Assembly (NCBI RefSeq): GCF_016734815.1
Contig: NZ_JAERQF010000037.1
Location: 1-53,097, forward strand
From: Hymenobacter rubidus
Lineage (GTDB): Bacteria; Bacteroidota; Bacteroidia; Cytophagales; Hymenobacteraceae
Length of the DNA stretch: 53,097 bases
Direction of reading: 5' to 3'
Made by a program: the position numbers and the translations under genes. The notes below the pieces were generated by a model. The model saw only the letters and a list, made by a program, of their open reading frames with translations, was not told the DNA's origin and did not search any database. This document shows, piece by piece, positions 17,598 through 25,828 of the stretch; position 1 is the first letter of the stretch, and each line of letters opens with the position of its first letter.

Positions 17598-18296
17598 TTA
17601 CCGGGCCGCGGTCTTGGGTACCGACAGCAGCACGTAAAGCAGCACAACCAACGGAACAGCGGCGGCCCGCAGCCCTAGCAATAATCCTGCCGCCAGCAGC
17701 AAAAACAGAAACCGACGCCGGTTATCGGCCCACCGCAGGGTCTTAAACTTGAGGGCAAACAGCGGCAGCTCAGCCACCAACAAGCCCGAAAGCAGCACCG
17801 TGAGCCCCAACAAGACAAGGGGATTGAGGATAACGCTGCTGAGGCTAAAATGGTCGTTGGCCAGAATGAGCGGCAGCGAGGCCACAACCAGCGTGCACGC
17901 CGGCGTGGGAAGGCCAATAAAGGAAGTAGTCTGCCGGGTATCGTTGTTGAATTTGGCCAGCCGCAGGGCCGAAAAAATGCTGACGAGGAATCCGAAGTAA
18001 GGTAGCCACTGCCAGTTCCCGGTAGCAAGGGCCTCGTTGGTGGTCAATAACTTAAAGATAATAGCCCCCGGCACCACGCCGAACGATACCATGTCGGCCA
18101 GCGAATCCAGGTCCTTGCCAATGGCTGAGGAAACGCGCAGAGCCCTGGCCAGCAGGCCATCGGCAAAGTCGGCGGCGGCAGCGGCGGCTACCAGCCAGGC
18201 ACCGGCTTCCAGCCGTCCGGCAAAAATATTGGTCAGCGCCAGGCAGCCGCATAATAAGTTAAGGCAGGTGACGGCGTTGGGCAGGTGTCTTTTCAA
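17598..18296 (-). CDS. pssA: CDP-diacylglycerol--serine O-phosphatidyltransferase
   Basis: A 232-residue integral membrane enzyme with about six to eight hydrophobic segments. The CDP-alcohol phosphatidyltransferase signature is complete: Asp43, Asp46-Gly47, Ala50-Arg51, Gly60, Asp64 and Asp68 (DFADGLLAR, then GKDLDSLADMVSFGVVPG). The SLADMVSFGVVP block is typical of the serine-specific PssA branch, which makes phosphatidylserine, the precursor of phosphatidylethanolamine. The start is ATG 18296, immediately after a heptanucleotide repeat array. Confidence 0.87.
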   Translation of the reverse strand: MKRHLPNAVTCLNLLCGCLALTNIFAGRLEAGAWLVAAAAAADFADGLLARALRVSSAIGKDLDSLADMVSFGVVPGAIIFKLLTTNEALATGNWQWLPYFGFLVSIFSALRLAKFNNDTRQTTSFIGLPTPACTLVVASLPLILANDHFSLSSVILNPLVLLGLTVLLSGLLVAELPLFALKFKTLRWADNRRRFLFLLLAAGLLLGLRAAAVPLVVLLYVLLSVPKTAAR

Positions 18297-18300
18297 AGGT

Positions 18301-18335
18301 CAGTGAGCAGTGAGCAGTGAGCAGTGAGCAGTGAG
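18301..18335. repeat. Heptanucleotide tandem repeat, 5 x CAGTGAG
   Basis: Five exact head-to-tail CAGTGAG units lie between pssA and the MBL-fold gene. Degenerate inverted counterparts (CTCACTG, TTCACTG) lie at about 18379-18410, so the whole 110-bp interval can fold back on itself. Confidence 0.85.
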
Positions 18336-18406
18336 CAATTAACGGTGAGCAAAGATGCAGCGATGCTAAACAGCATTGCCAACTGCTCACTGTTAGCTGT
18401 TCACTG

Positions 18407-19048
18407 TTAATTGAGAAAAGGGTTGGCGCGGCGTTCCGCCCCGATGGTGGTGGCGGGGCCGTGGCCGGGATATACGGTGGTGGCGTCGGGCAGCGTCAGC
18501 AGCTCGGTTTCGATGCTGTGAATCAGGGTGGCGTGGTCGCCGCCGGGCAGGTCGGTGCGCCCAATGCTGCGCTGAAACAGCACGTCGCCGCCAATGACGG
18601 TAGCCGTGGGCGCGTGGTAGAACACGACGTGGCCGGGCGCGTGGCCGGGCGTGAAGCGCACTTCCAGCTCGGTTTCGCCAAAGCGCACGGGCTGGCCGGC
18701 CACCAGCTCACCGGTGGGTTCGGCGGGCTGATACTGCGGAAAGCCGTAGTTGGCGGCGTAGGTGGGCACGGCACGCAGCGTGGCCAAGTCGAGCCGGTGC
18801 AGCAAAAACGGCGTGCCGGGCCAGGTGCTCAGCACAAACTGATTGCCGAGCACGTGGTCGATGTGCGCGTGCGTATTCAACAGCAGCGCTACCTGCAGCT
18901 TATTGCCGTCGATGTATTGCCGGAGGGCTTGCTGCTCGGCCGGGGCGTAGCAGCCGGGGTCTACGATGGCACACTGCCGCGTGGCGTCGTCAATCAACAG
19001 GTAGGTATTTTCGGAAAAAGCGTTGAAGGTGAATTCGGCGACGGTCAT
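18407..19048 (-). CDS. MBL-fold metallo-hydrolase (glyoxalase II-like)
   Basis: A 213-residue protein with the metallo-beta-lactamase fold: NTHAHIDHVLG (His60, His62, Asp64, His65) binds the two metals, FTPGHAPGHVVFY supplies the next His, the Asp of VIGGDVLF bridges the metals, and YPGHGP gives the last His. Length and motifs fit short glyoxalase II-type thioesterases without the C-terminal substrate domain. It is cytoplasmic. ATG 19048 is chosen: the open frame continues upstream only because the GAGCAAT array has a repeat length compatible with open reading and translates as repeated LLIAHCS. Confidence 0.83.
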   Translation of the reverse strand: MTVAEFTFNAFSENTYLLIDDATRQCAIVDPGCYAPAEQQALRQYIDGNKLQVALLLNTHAHIDHVLGNQFVLSTWPGTPFLLHRLDLATLRAVPTYAANYGFPQYQPAEPTGELVAGQPVRFGETELEVRFTPGHAPGHVVFYHAPTATVIGGDVLFQRSIGRTDLPGGDHATLIHSIETELLTLPDATTVYPGHGPATTIGAERRANPFLN

Positions 19049-19111
19049 GACAAAACAGCGGGTCTGAGCAATGCGGAAAGGTACGACGCTGCGCTGAACG
19101 CCACGCTTAAA

Positions 19112-19167
19112 GAGCAATGAGCAATGAGCAATGAGCAATGAGCAATGAGCAATGAGCAATGAGCAAT
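19112..19167. repeat. Heptanucleotide tandem repeat, 8 x GAGCAAT
   Basis: Eight exact units lie directly upstream of the MBL-fold gene. Palindrome copy F follows at 19181, and inverted remnants of the heptamer (TCATTGCTCATT, TTCATTGCC) lie at about 19283-19310, so the palindrome is nested between inverted heptamer tracts. The unit differs from the 18301 array by one base (CAGTGAG is a rotation of GAGCAGT). Confidence 0.9.
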
Positions 19168-19180
19168 GAGCAAAAGGAAT

Positions 19181-19279
19181 GTCATGCTGAGCGTAGTCGA
19201 AGCATCTCTCCCGCAATAGTGACTCAATTGATTGGATTACTCTTCCAAACGAGATGCTTCGGCTTCGCCTCTGCATGAC
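19181..19279. repeat. Dispersed palindrome, copy F
   Basis: The left arm from 19181 (GTCATGCTGAGCGTAGTCGA) pairs imperfectly with 19251-19279 (GAGATGCTTCGGCTTCGCCT, then CTGCATGAC). The arms have diverged more than in other copies. It occupies the divergent promoter region of the MBL-fold and FAD oxidoreductase genes. Confidence 0.8.
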
Positions 19280-19342
19280 GGGTCATTGCTCATTCTTCAT
19301 TGCCAATCCCTCATTAAGCGCAGCGTTACTACCTTGCCGGCC

Positions 19343-20431
19343 ATGACGGACTGTGACTTTCTGGTGGTAGGCCACGGCATTGCGGGCGCCACATTGGCCT
19401 ATGCATTGCGCCAGCGTGGCGCCCAAGTCCTAGTCTATGACCCCGGCATGGCCAACTCCGCTTCAAACGTGGCAGCCGGCCTGATGAACCCCGTGGCCGG
19501 CAAACGCTTCGCCCTAAGCTGGCGCGCGGCCGAGCTACTGCCCTCGGCCGCCACGTTCTACCGGGAACTGGGCCAGCGCTACGGCCAGCCGTTTTTCACC
19601 GAAACGCCCATTTTTAAGCTGTTTGGCTCGCTCGAAGAGCAAAACGCCCTCCTGGCCCGCAGCGCCGACCAGCCCTGGGGCGGCTTCGTAGCGGCTCTGG
19701 CCACCACCGACCCAGGCCTGCCGGGCGTGCAGGCGCCGTTTGGCGGCGCGTGGCTGCAAGGCGGTGGGCATGTGGCGGTGCGCGAGCTGCTGGCGGCGCT
19801 GGCGGCCGAAGGCACCCGCGCCGGCTGGCTCCGCCGCGAAACTTTTAACTGGGCCGCACTCGTTACCGACTCCGCCGGAGCGACTTACGCGGGGCAGGTG
19901 CGGGCGCGCCACGTCATCTGCTGCGAGGGGGCGGCGGCCGTGCGCAATCCGTATTTCAATTGGCTGCCGCTCACGCCTAACCAGGGCGAAGTACTGGACG
20001 TGGAATGCGGTGGCCTCAGCGCAGCGCAGGTACTCAATCGGGGTGCCTATGTAGTGCCGGTGGGCGCAAACCGGTTTCGCGTGGGGGCTACGTACCGGTG
20101 GCCGCCATTTGCCGAAGGCCCTACCGCTGTGGGGCAGGAGGAACTGGCCGCCCGCCTGTCGGTCATCACCGACCTGCCTTTTGCCGTGCTCGAGCAGCGG
20201 GCCGGCGTGCGGCCCACCGTGCGCGACCGCCGGCCGCTGCTGGGGCCGCACCCCACGGTACCGTCGTTAAGCTTTTGCGGCGGCTACGGCTCCAAGGGCG
20301 TGATGCTGGCTCCCCGGCTGGCCGTCCTGCTGGCCGACTGGCTGCTGAACGGCACCGAAATCTGGCCCGAAGCCAGCGTGCAACGCTACCGGGCGTTGTG
20401 GCCGGACCAGGCAGCCCGCCCAGCCCGCTAA
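19343..20431 (+). CDS. FAD-dependent oxidoreductase (D-amino acid oxidase / glycine oxidase type)
   Basis: A 362-residue protein. FLVVGHGIAGATLAYALRQRGAQVLVYD is the N-terminal Rossmann FAD site. NVAAGLMNPVAGKRF follows, and a C-terminal segment (RAGVRPTVRDRRPLLG, then SFCGGYGSKGVMLAPRLA) closes the FAD pocket as in DAO-fold amine oxidases. The substrate is not evident; ThiO-like or tRNA-modification MnmC-like oxidases share this pattern. ATG 19343 is used; the frame upstream runs through palindrome copy F. TACCTTG at 19331-19337 resembles a weak -7 box. Confidence 0.78.
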   Translation: MTDCDFLVVGHGIAGATLAYALRQRGAQVLVYDPGMANSASNVAAGLMNPVAGKRFALSWRAAELLPSAATFYRELGQRYGQPFFTETPIFKLFGSLEEQNALLARSADQPWGGFVAALATTDPGLPGVQAPFGGAWLQGGGHVAVRELLAALAAEGTRAGWLRRETFNWAALVTDSAGATYAGQVRARHVICCEGAAAVRNPYFNWLPLTPNQGEVLDVECGGLSAAQVLNRGAYVVPVGANRFRVGATYRWPPFAEGPTAVGQEELAARLSVITDLPFAVLEQRAGVRPTVRDRRPLLGPHPTVPSLSFCGGYGSKGVMLAPRLAVLLADWLLNGTEIWPEASVQRYRALWPDQAARPAR

Positions 20432-20618
20432 GTGGCGGCCACAGGCCTGGTTTTTTGTTCCCCTCACCGTTACCCGCAACTTCACAACAATTTCACGTTA
20501 ATTGCCTTTACTTCAGTGGCCCTTACCTGCGCGGCGCGGCGGACTGAAATCTGGCAGCACCCACATTTTTTTTAATGCTCTGGCGGATTAATTTTTGTCT
20601 TTGCTCGTTGCTTCTATT

Positions 20619-23600
20619 ATGACGATTTCACTATTCGCGAAGCGCGCCCTGGGGGCTTTGGCGCTGCTGCTGCCCTTGCTGGGGATGCCGACGGCGCAGG
20701 CCCAAACGGCGCAGGAGCCGTTTGGCCGGGTGCGCATTCAGTACAAAGATTTCCATTGGCAGCAGCTCACCACCCAGAATTTCAACGTGATGTACTACGA
20801 AGGCGGCGAGGGCAACGCCCGCCGCGCCGCCGAGTACGCCGAGAAGGAGCTTCAGCGCATCACGGCCCTGATTGGGTATTATCCCTACTCCAAAACCACG
20901 CTGCTGTTTTACAACTCGGTGGGCGACCTGCGCCAGAGCAACATTGGCCTTACGGCCACCCTGCAGCAGGTGAACGGCGGCGAAACGCCGCTGGCCCGCA
21001 TGAGCAAGGTGCAAATTGCCTTCGGCGGCACCGAAACCGACTTTAAGCGCGTGCTGAGCACCCAGATTACCGAGGTGCTGCTGAACGACATGATGTACGG
21101 CGGCTCGCTGAAGGAAGTGCTGCAAAGCAGCTACCTGCTTCAGCTGCCCGATTGGTTTATCGGCGGGGTTTCGGCCTACGCGGCCGAAGGCTGGAGCGTG
21201 GACATGGACGGCTACATGCGCGACATGAGCAAGCAGTATCCCACCGGCAACCGCACGGCCCCGTTCTTCTTGCGCAACTCCACCTTGGCCGGCCAAAGCA
21301 TCTGGAACTACGTGGCCGAGCGCTACGGCTACACCACCATTCAGAACATCCTGAACCTGACGCGCATCACGCGCGACGTGGAAGTGGGCATCAGCTCGTC
21401 GCTGAACGTGCCGTTTAAAGTATTCCTGAAAGACTGGCTGGCGTATTACCGCGACCTGAACGGGCAGCCCGTGGCCACGCTGGTAGAGCCCGATAAGAAA
21501 TTCCGGCAAAGCGGCCGCAACCGGCATTCGGATGTGTTTTCGCAGCCCGTCGTGAGCCCGAACGGCCAGCTGGTGGCCTATGCCCAAAACGAAGGCGGCC
21601 GCTACCGCGTGATGGTGGTGGACCGCGACGGCCGCCACCGCCGCATCCTGAGCCGGGGCGGCTACAAAACCCCCGACCAGCAGGTGGAAACCCACCTGCC
21701 CGTGCTGGCATGGCGCGGCAATGCCCAAGTGGCCGTGGCCGAAATGAGCCGCGGCGAAATGGCCCTGCACCTGCGCGATGCCGACGGCCGCGGCCTGTTG
21801 CGGCGCGTGCGCGAGGCCATTCGGTTTTCGCGGCCTGAATCACTTTTTGCCGGCTACGAAAAGGTGCTGAGCATGAGTTATTCGCCCGACGGCAAGGCAC
21901 TGGCCTTTAGCGCCGTGCGCAATGGGCAGAACGATATTTACTTACTACGCGCTGGCAGCCGAAAGGTGGAGCAGCTCACCAACGACTTGTTCGACGATGT
22001 GGACCCGGTATTCCTGCCGGGCGGTCAGGGGCTGGTTTTCAGCTCCAACCGCTACCTCGACTCGACGGGCCGCGCCCGCCCGGCCACCTTCCAGAACGTG
22101 GTGAACAACTACGATTTATTCCAATACCACCTCGATGGCCGCGCCATTCCGGTGGAAACGCTGGTGAGCACCATCTCGAACGAAACCCGGCCGCGGGCCA
22201 TTTCCGACGACGAAATTTTGTATCTGGGCGAGGAAAGCGGGGTGCGCGCCATGTACCGGTATTCGCTGAAAACCAAGCAGAAGTCCCTGGTGAGTAACTG
22301 GCTGGCCAATACGCAGGACTTTGATTACAACCCCGTTACCTCGGCCTTGGTTTTTGTAGCGCCGGCCCAGTCGCGCGATATCCTGTATGTCTACCCGGAG
22401 TACCAGTTGCCCGGCGCGCTGCCGCTGACCAAAACCTCCCGCCAGCAAACCCTGGAAGACCGGTCGATTCCGGCCAAGGTGGTGGCACCGCCCAAGCCCA
22501 AAGCCGCGCCAGCCGTCACCATTGCCCCGGCCGCCGATTCTGCCACCACGGCCCCGGCCGCCCGCCGGGAGCGCCGCAAAGCCGGCGAAGCGGTGAATAC
22601 CAGCGACTACCAGTTTGAGGAAGACGAGCCCAACCAGCCGTCCCAAACCAAGCGGCGCCGCCTCACCCCCACGGCAGCTTCGGCGGCGGCGGCTTCGGCG
22701 GCGGCGGCCCAGGCAGCCGCTCCGGCTGTCACGGGTCCCTTCCGCTACGATACCCGCTTCATGGCTGATAATGTATCGACGGCCCTGTATCTGGACCCAC
22801 TGCTGGGCTTGGGCCTGCAGTTCAAGGCCTCGCTCACCGATGTGCTCGAAAACCAGCGCATCGATGCCAGCCTGTTTGGCGTGTTCGACCTGCGCACCAG
22901 CAACATCAAGGTGGCCTATACCAACCTTACCCACCGCTACGACTGGAGCATTGCCTACCAAAAGCAAGCCTACTTCTTCCCCATCAACAACGACGAGTAC
23001 CGCTACGGCCGCCACGAGCTAGCCCCCACCATTGCCTATCCCTTAACCCATAACCTCAGCCTGCGCGGCGGTCCACGGTTTGTGACGCTCTCCCGCACGC
23101 GCCTGGGCACCGAATCGACCGATGAGGACGTGAGCTCCAGTTATGTGGGCTACAACGGCGAGCTGGTGTTTGATAACAGCATCAATACCGGCGTCAACAT
23201 GGTAAGCGGCACGCGATTGAAAGCCAGCTTGCTGAGCCTGAAAAACGTGAACGACGGCGGGCTAAGCTTTAGCAAGTTCGTTATCGACCTGCGCCACTAC
23301 CAGAAAATCAGCCGCTCCATTGTGTGGGCCAACCGGGCCAGCTACGGGCAATTTTTGGGCCGCCGCGACCAATATTTCCGCATCGGCGGCATGGACGACT
23401 GGCTGAACGCCGGCTACCAGAATGGGGGCCGCTCTACCCCGTTTGCCCCCGACCAAACGTTTTACCAGGACTTTGTCACCAACCTGCGCGGCTTCGACTA
23501 CAGCGCCCGCACCGGCCCGCGCTACGTCCTGTTCAACAGCGAATTGCGCATTCCCATCGTGCAGTATTTCGCGCACCGGCCCATTTATTCCGGCTTTTTC

Positions 23601-23882
23601 CGCAATCTGCAGCTGACGGGCTTCGTCGATACTGGCACGGCGTATTCGGGCACCAACCCTTTTGGGACGGACAACTCCTCGAACACGGAGATTAAGCCCA
23701 GCCTGGGCAGCTATTTCTCGGCCACGGTCATCAACTTCCGCAATCCCTTCCTCATCGGCTACGGCACGGGCATTCGCACCACCTTGCTGGGTTTCTACGG
23801 CAAGATGGACGTGGCCTGGGGCCAGGAAGACTACGTGACCCACGGCCCGAAATTCTACTTCACGCTGGGCTACGACTTTTAA
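20619..23882 (+). CDS. Large outer-membrane protein: degenerate peptidase-MA-like domain, beta-propeller and surface-antigen barrel
   Basis: A 1087-residue protein with a signal peptide ending AQAQ. Residues about 35-290 resemble peptidase MA family domains, but where HExxH is expected the protein reads TQITEVLL (148-155), so zinc binding is lost. Residues about 310-580 contain PD40/TolB-type propeller repeats (VVSPNGQLVAYAQNEGG, MSYSPDGKALAFSAVRNGQNDIYLL, FLPGGQGLVFSSNRY). A Pro/Ala/Lys linker (about 590-700) leads to a C-terminal barrel similar to the D15/BamA surface antigen family, ending in YDF. It is probably anchored in the outer membrane with the other domains in the periplasm or outside. 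Function unknown. ATG 20619 starts the signal peptide. Confidence 0.78.
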   Translation: MTISLFAKRALGALALLLPLLGMPTAQAQTAQEPFGRVRIQYKDFHWQQLTTQNFNVMYYEGGEGNARRAAEYAEKELQRITALIGYYPYSKTTLLFYNSVGDLRQSNIGLTATLQQVNGGETPLARMSKVQIAFGGTETDFKRVLSTQITEVLLNDMMYGGSLKEVLQSSYLLQLPDWFIGGVSAYAAEGWSVDMDGYMRDMSKQYPTGNRTAPFFLRNSTLAGQSIWNYVAERYGYTTIQNILNLTRITRDVEVGISSSLNVPFKVFLKDWLAYYRDLNGQPVATLVEPDKKFRQSGRNRHSDVFSQPVVSPNGQLVAYAQNEGGRYRVMVVDRDGRHRRILSRGGYKTPDQQVETHLPVLAWRGNAQVAVAEMSRGEMALHLRDADGRGLLRRVREAIRFSRPESLFAGYEKVLSMSYSPDGKALAFSAVRNGQNDIYLLRAGSRKVEQLTNDLFDDVDPVFLPGGQGLVFSSNRYLDSTGRARPATFQNVVNNYDLFQYHLDGRAIPVETLVSTISNETRPRAISDDEILYLGEESGVRAMYRYSLKTKQKSLVSNWLANTQDFDYNPVTSALVFVAPAQSRDILYVYPEYQLPGALPLTKTSRQQTLEDRSIPAKVVAPPKPKAAPAVTIAPAADSATTAPAARRERRKAGEAVNTSDYQFEEDEPNQPSQTKRRRLTPTAASAAAASAAAAQAAAPAVTGPFRYDTRFMADNVSTALYLDPLLGLGLQFKASLTDVLENQRIDASLFGVFDLRTSNIKVAYTNLTHRYDWSIAYQKQAYFFPINNDEYRYGRHELAPTIAYPLTHNLSLRGGPRFVTLSRTRLGTESTDEDVSSSYVGYNGELVFDNSINTGVNMVSGTRLKASLLSLKNVNDGGLSFSKFVIDLRHYQKISRSIVWANRASYGQFLGRRDQYFRIGGMDDWLNAGYQNGGRSTPFAPDQTFYQDFVTNLRGFDYSARTGPRYVLFNSELRIPIVQYFAHRPIYSGFFRNLQLTGFVDTGTAYSGTNPFGTDNSSNTEIKPSLGSYFSATVINFRNPFLIGYGTGIRTTLLGFYGKMDVAWGQEDYVTHGPKFYFTLGYDF

Positions 23883-23954
23883 CCACCGATTTAACGAATT
23901 AGGATGGATTTGGGGGTTCCATTTCTGCAGTTCCAAGTGGGTGGAGCTACAACG

Positions 23955-23993
23955 AATCCGTTGCATTCGTTTAAATCCGTTAAATCTGCGGTC
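23955..23993. repeat. ATCCGT-rich short repeat upstream of ccmB
   Basis: GAATCCGTTGCATTCG then TTTAAATCCGTTAAATCTGC repeats an AATCCGTnnA theme. A related stretch occurs at about 25786-25826 before ccmE. Such AATCCGT strings recur in intergenic DNA of many bacteria; no function is assigned. Confidence 0.45.
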
Positions 23994-24001
23994 TATCTTT
24001 G
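23994..24001 (+). promoter_or_regulatory. -7 promoter box for the ccm genes
   Basis: TATCTTTG matches TAnnTTTG. A TTTA at about 23970 lies near the -33 position but is not a good match. Its location implies that translation of ccmB starts downstream of about 24008, favouring GTG 24026 over TTG 23999. Confidence 0.5.
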
Positions 24002-24025
24002 CGGCCCGAAACCGAACCGCCATCC

Positions 24026-24700
24026 GTGCCGCTGCTCCGCGAAATATCCACCCTGCTAGCCAAAGACTTTCGCTTGGAATGGCGGCAGCGGGCCGCCTTG
24101 GGCGGGCTGCTGCTTTACGTGGGCAGCACAGTGTTTGTGTGTTTTCTCAGCTTCAGCCTCCGGGGCGGCACGCCCCCGCCTCCGGCCTGGAATGCGTTGC
24201 TCTGGGTTATTCTGCTCTTTGCGGCCCTCAATGCCGTGGCCAAGGGCTTTATGCAGGAAAGCCCCGGCCAGCGGCTGTACTACTACACGCTGGTGCGGCC
24301 CCAGGCCGTCATCCTGGCCAAAATTCTTTACAACGCCTTGTTGCTGACGGCGGTAGCCCTACTGGGCTTGTTTCTCTACACCGTGTTTCTGGGCAATCCC
24401 ATTCAGGACGCGCCGCTTTTTGTGGCCAACCTGCTGCTGGGCGCCGTGGGCTTTGCCACCACGCTCACGCTGGTATCGGGCATTGCGGCCAAGGCCGGCG
24501 GCAACGGCGCCACGCTTATGGCCATCCTCGGCTTCCCGCTGATGGTTCCCATGCTATTGCTGCTCATCAAGGTGAGCAAAAATGCGCTGGATGGGCTGGA
24601 CCGCGGCGTGAGCCAGCAGTCGCTGCTCACGCTGCTGGCGCTGAACATGCTGGTGGGGGCGGTTTCCTATCTGCTGTTTCCGTTTTTGTGGAGGGGCTAG
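24026..24700 (+). CDS. ccmB: Heme exporter protein CcmB
   Basis: A 224-residue protein with six predicted membrane helices. It opens VPLLREISTLLAKDFRLEWRQR, the usual cytoplasmic N-terminus of CcmB. It is the permease of the CcmAB ABC transporter, whose ATP hydrolysis releases holo-CcmE from CcmC. The start is most likely GTG 24026. The ATPase gene ccmA is not in the window. ccmC follows after 96 bp. Confidence 0.85.
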   Translation: MPLLREISTLLAKDFRLEWRQRAALGGLLLYVGSTVFVCFLSFSLRGGTPPPPAWNALLWVILLFAALNAVAKGFMQESPGQRLYYYTLVRPQAVILAKILYNALLLTAVALLGLFLYTVFLGNPIQDAPLFVANLLLGAVGFATTLTLVSGIAAKAGGNGATLMAILGFPLMVPMLLLLIKVSKNALDGLDRGVSQQSLLTLLALNMLVGAVSYLLFPFLWRG

Positions 24701-24796
24701 AAGGACAGCAGTCGGTACTGATTCAGTAGCAATGCAGCCCTTCCTATTTGCCCATCTGTTATCTGACTACTACATACTTAATACCTGATACTACTT

Positions 24797-25462
24797 ATGA
24801 AATGGACCTGGTGGAAAGTATTGACGGTGGTGTGCCTGCTGTATTCGGCGGTGGCGGGGTTCCTGCTGCCCGTGCCGCGGCTGGCTATTGTGAATGAGAG
24901 CATTCGGAACCTGTATTTCCACGTGCCTATGTGGTTTGCCATGATGGTGATTCTGGGCACGTCGGTGTTCCGCTCGATGCAGTACTTGCGCAACCCCTCG
25001 GCGCGGCTCGACATTCTGAGCCACGAGGCGGCCAAGTCGGGAATCGTGCTAGGCCTGCTGGGCCTGGCCACTGGCAGCCTGTGGGCCAAATACACCTGGG
25101 GCGCCTGGTGGACGCCCGACCCGCGCCTGAACGCCGCCGCCGTGGCCATGCTCATCTACGGGGCTTACCTGGTGCTGCGCGGCTCGTTTCGCGATGAGCA
25201 GCAGCGGGCCCGCGTGTCGGCCATCTACAATATTTTTGCGTTTGCGGCGGCCATTCCGCTGCTTTTTATCCTGCCACGTCTGGCGGGCAACTCGCTGCAC
25301 CCGGGCCAGACCGGCAACCCCGGCTTCAACAAATACGACCTTGACAGCACCATGCGCCTGGTGTTTTACCCCGCCGTCATCGGCTGGATTCTATTTTCCT
25401 TCTGGATGACCCAGGTGGGCAGCCGCTTGGCCTTTTTGCAACTGAAACTCGATGAAAAATAA
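24797..25462 (+). CDS. ccmC: Heme handling protein CcmC
   Basis: A 221-residue membrane protein with six hydrophobic segments. It carries the tryptophan-rich WWD loop WGAWWTPDPR (101-110) and conserved histidines in YFHVP (near 42) and LSHEAAK (near 76), which flank the heme. CcmC presents heme in the periplasm and loads it onto CcmE. ATG 24797. It overlaps the following ccmD-like gene by 11 bp, so the two are translationally linked. Confidence 0.9.
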   Translation: MKWTWWKVLTVVCLLYSAVAGFLLPVPRLAIVNESIRNLYFHVPMWFAMMVILGTSVFRSMQYLRNPSARLDILSHEAAKSGIVLGLLGLATGSLWAKYTWGAWWTPDPRLNAAAVAMLIYGAYLVLRGSFRDEQQRARVSAIYNIFAFAAAIPLLFILPRLAGNSLHPGQTGNPGFNKYDLDSTMRLVFYPAVIGWILFSFWMTQVGSRLAFLQLKLDEK

Positions 25463-25700
25463 CCTCTTGGCCCGTTTCTTCAGCGCGCTGTGCCTGCTGC
25501 AGTTGCTGCTCTTCACCGGCACCTCGGCCTTCGCCCAGGCACCCGGAACCGAGGCCCCCGAAATGGCCGATGTGCTGCGCCAGAGCGGCAAAATCTACGT
25601 GGTGGTAGCGGCGGTGGTCATCATTGTGGCTGGCCTGCTGGTTTACCTCATCTCGCTCGACCGCAAGGTGGCCCGGCTGGAGCAGGAAATAAACAAGTAA
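25452..25700 (+). CDS. ccmD: CcmD-like small membrane protein
   Basis: An 82-residue protein with an N-terminal signal-like helix (LLARFFSALCLLQLLLF, cleavage possible after AFAQ). One membrane helix follows (IYVVVAAVVIIVAGLLVYLI) and a short charged tail (RKVARLEQEINK). Size, topology and the overlap with ccmC fit CcmD, which stabilises the CcmC-CcmE complex. Sequence similarity to proteobacterial CcmD is weak, as is normal for this short family; the name rests on context. Confidence 0.7.
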   Translation: MKNNLLARFFSALCLLQLLLFTGTSAFAQAPGTEAPEMADVLRQSGKIYVVVAAVVIIVAGLLVYLISLDRKVARLEQEINK

Positions 25701-25785
25701 CTGGGCACCCGAGCGGGACTCCATGTGTTGGTCACGTACACTCTATATCTAAACAGCAAATAGCCCGGTAACAGCGCCATTCACA

Positions 25786-25826
25786 AAATCCGTGAAATCC
25801 GCTTAAATCCGTGCGAATCCGTGGTC
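25786..25826. repeat. ATCCGT-rich short repeat upstream of ccmE
   Basis: AAAATCCGTGAAATCCGC is followed by TTAAATCCGTGCGAATCCGT, four ATCCG units in about 40 bp, ending at the ccmE start codon. Compare 23955-23993 before ccmB. Confidence 0.5.
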
Positions 25827-25828
25827 TT

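Noticed and set aside
18301..19167. Possible CRISPR array from regularly repeated short units
   Set aside because: Units are 7 bp, directly abutting and without spacers; these are simple tandem repeats and no cas genes are present.
19049..19276. N-terminal extension of the MBL-fold protein
   Set aside because: It translates the GAGCAAT array and the palindrome; the conserved domain starts at ATG 19048.
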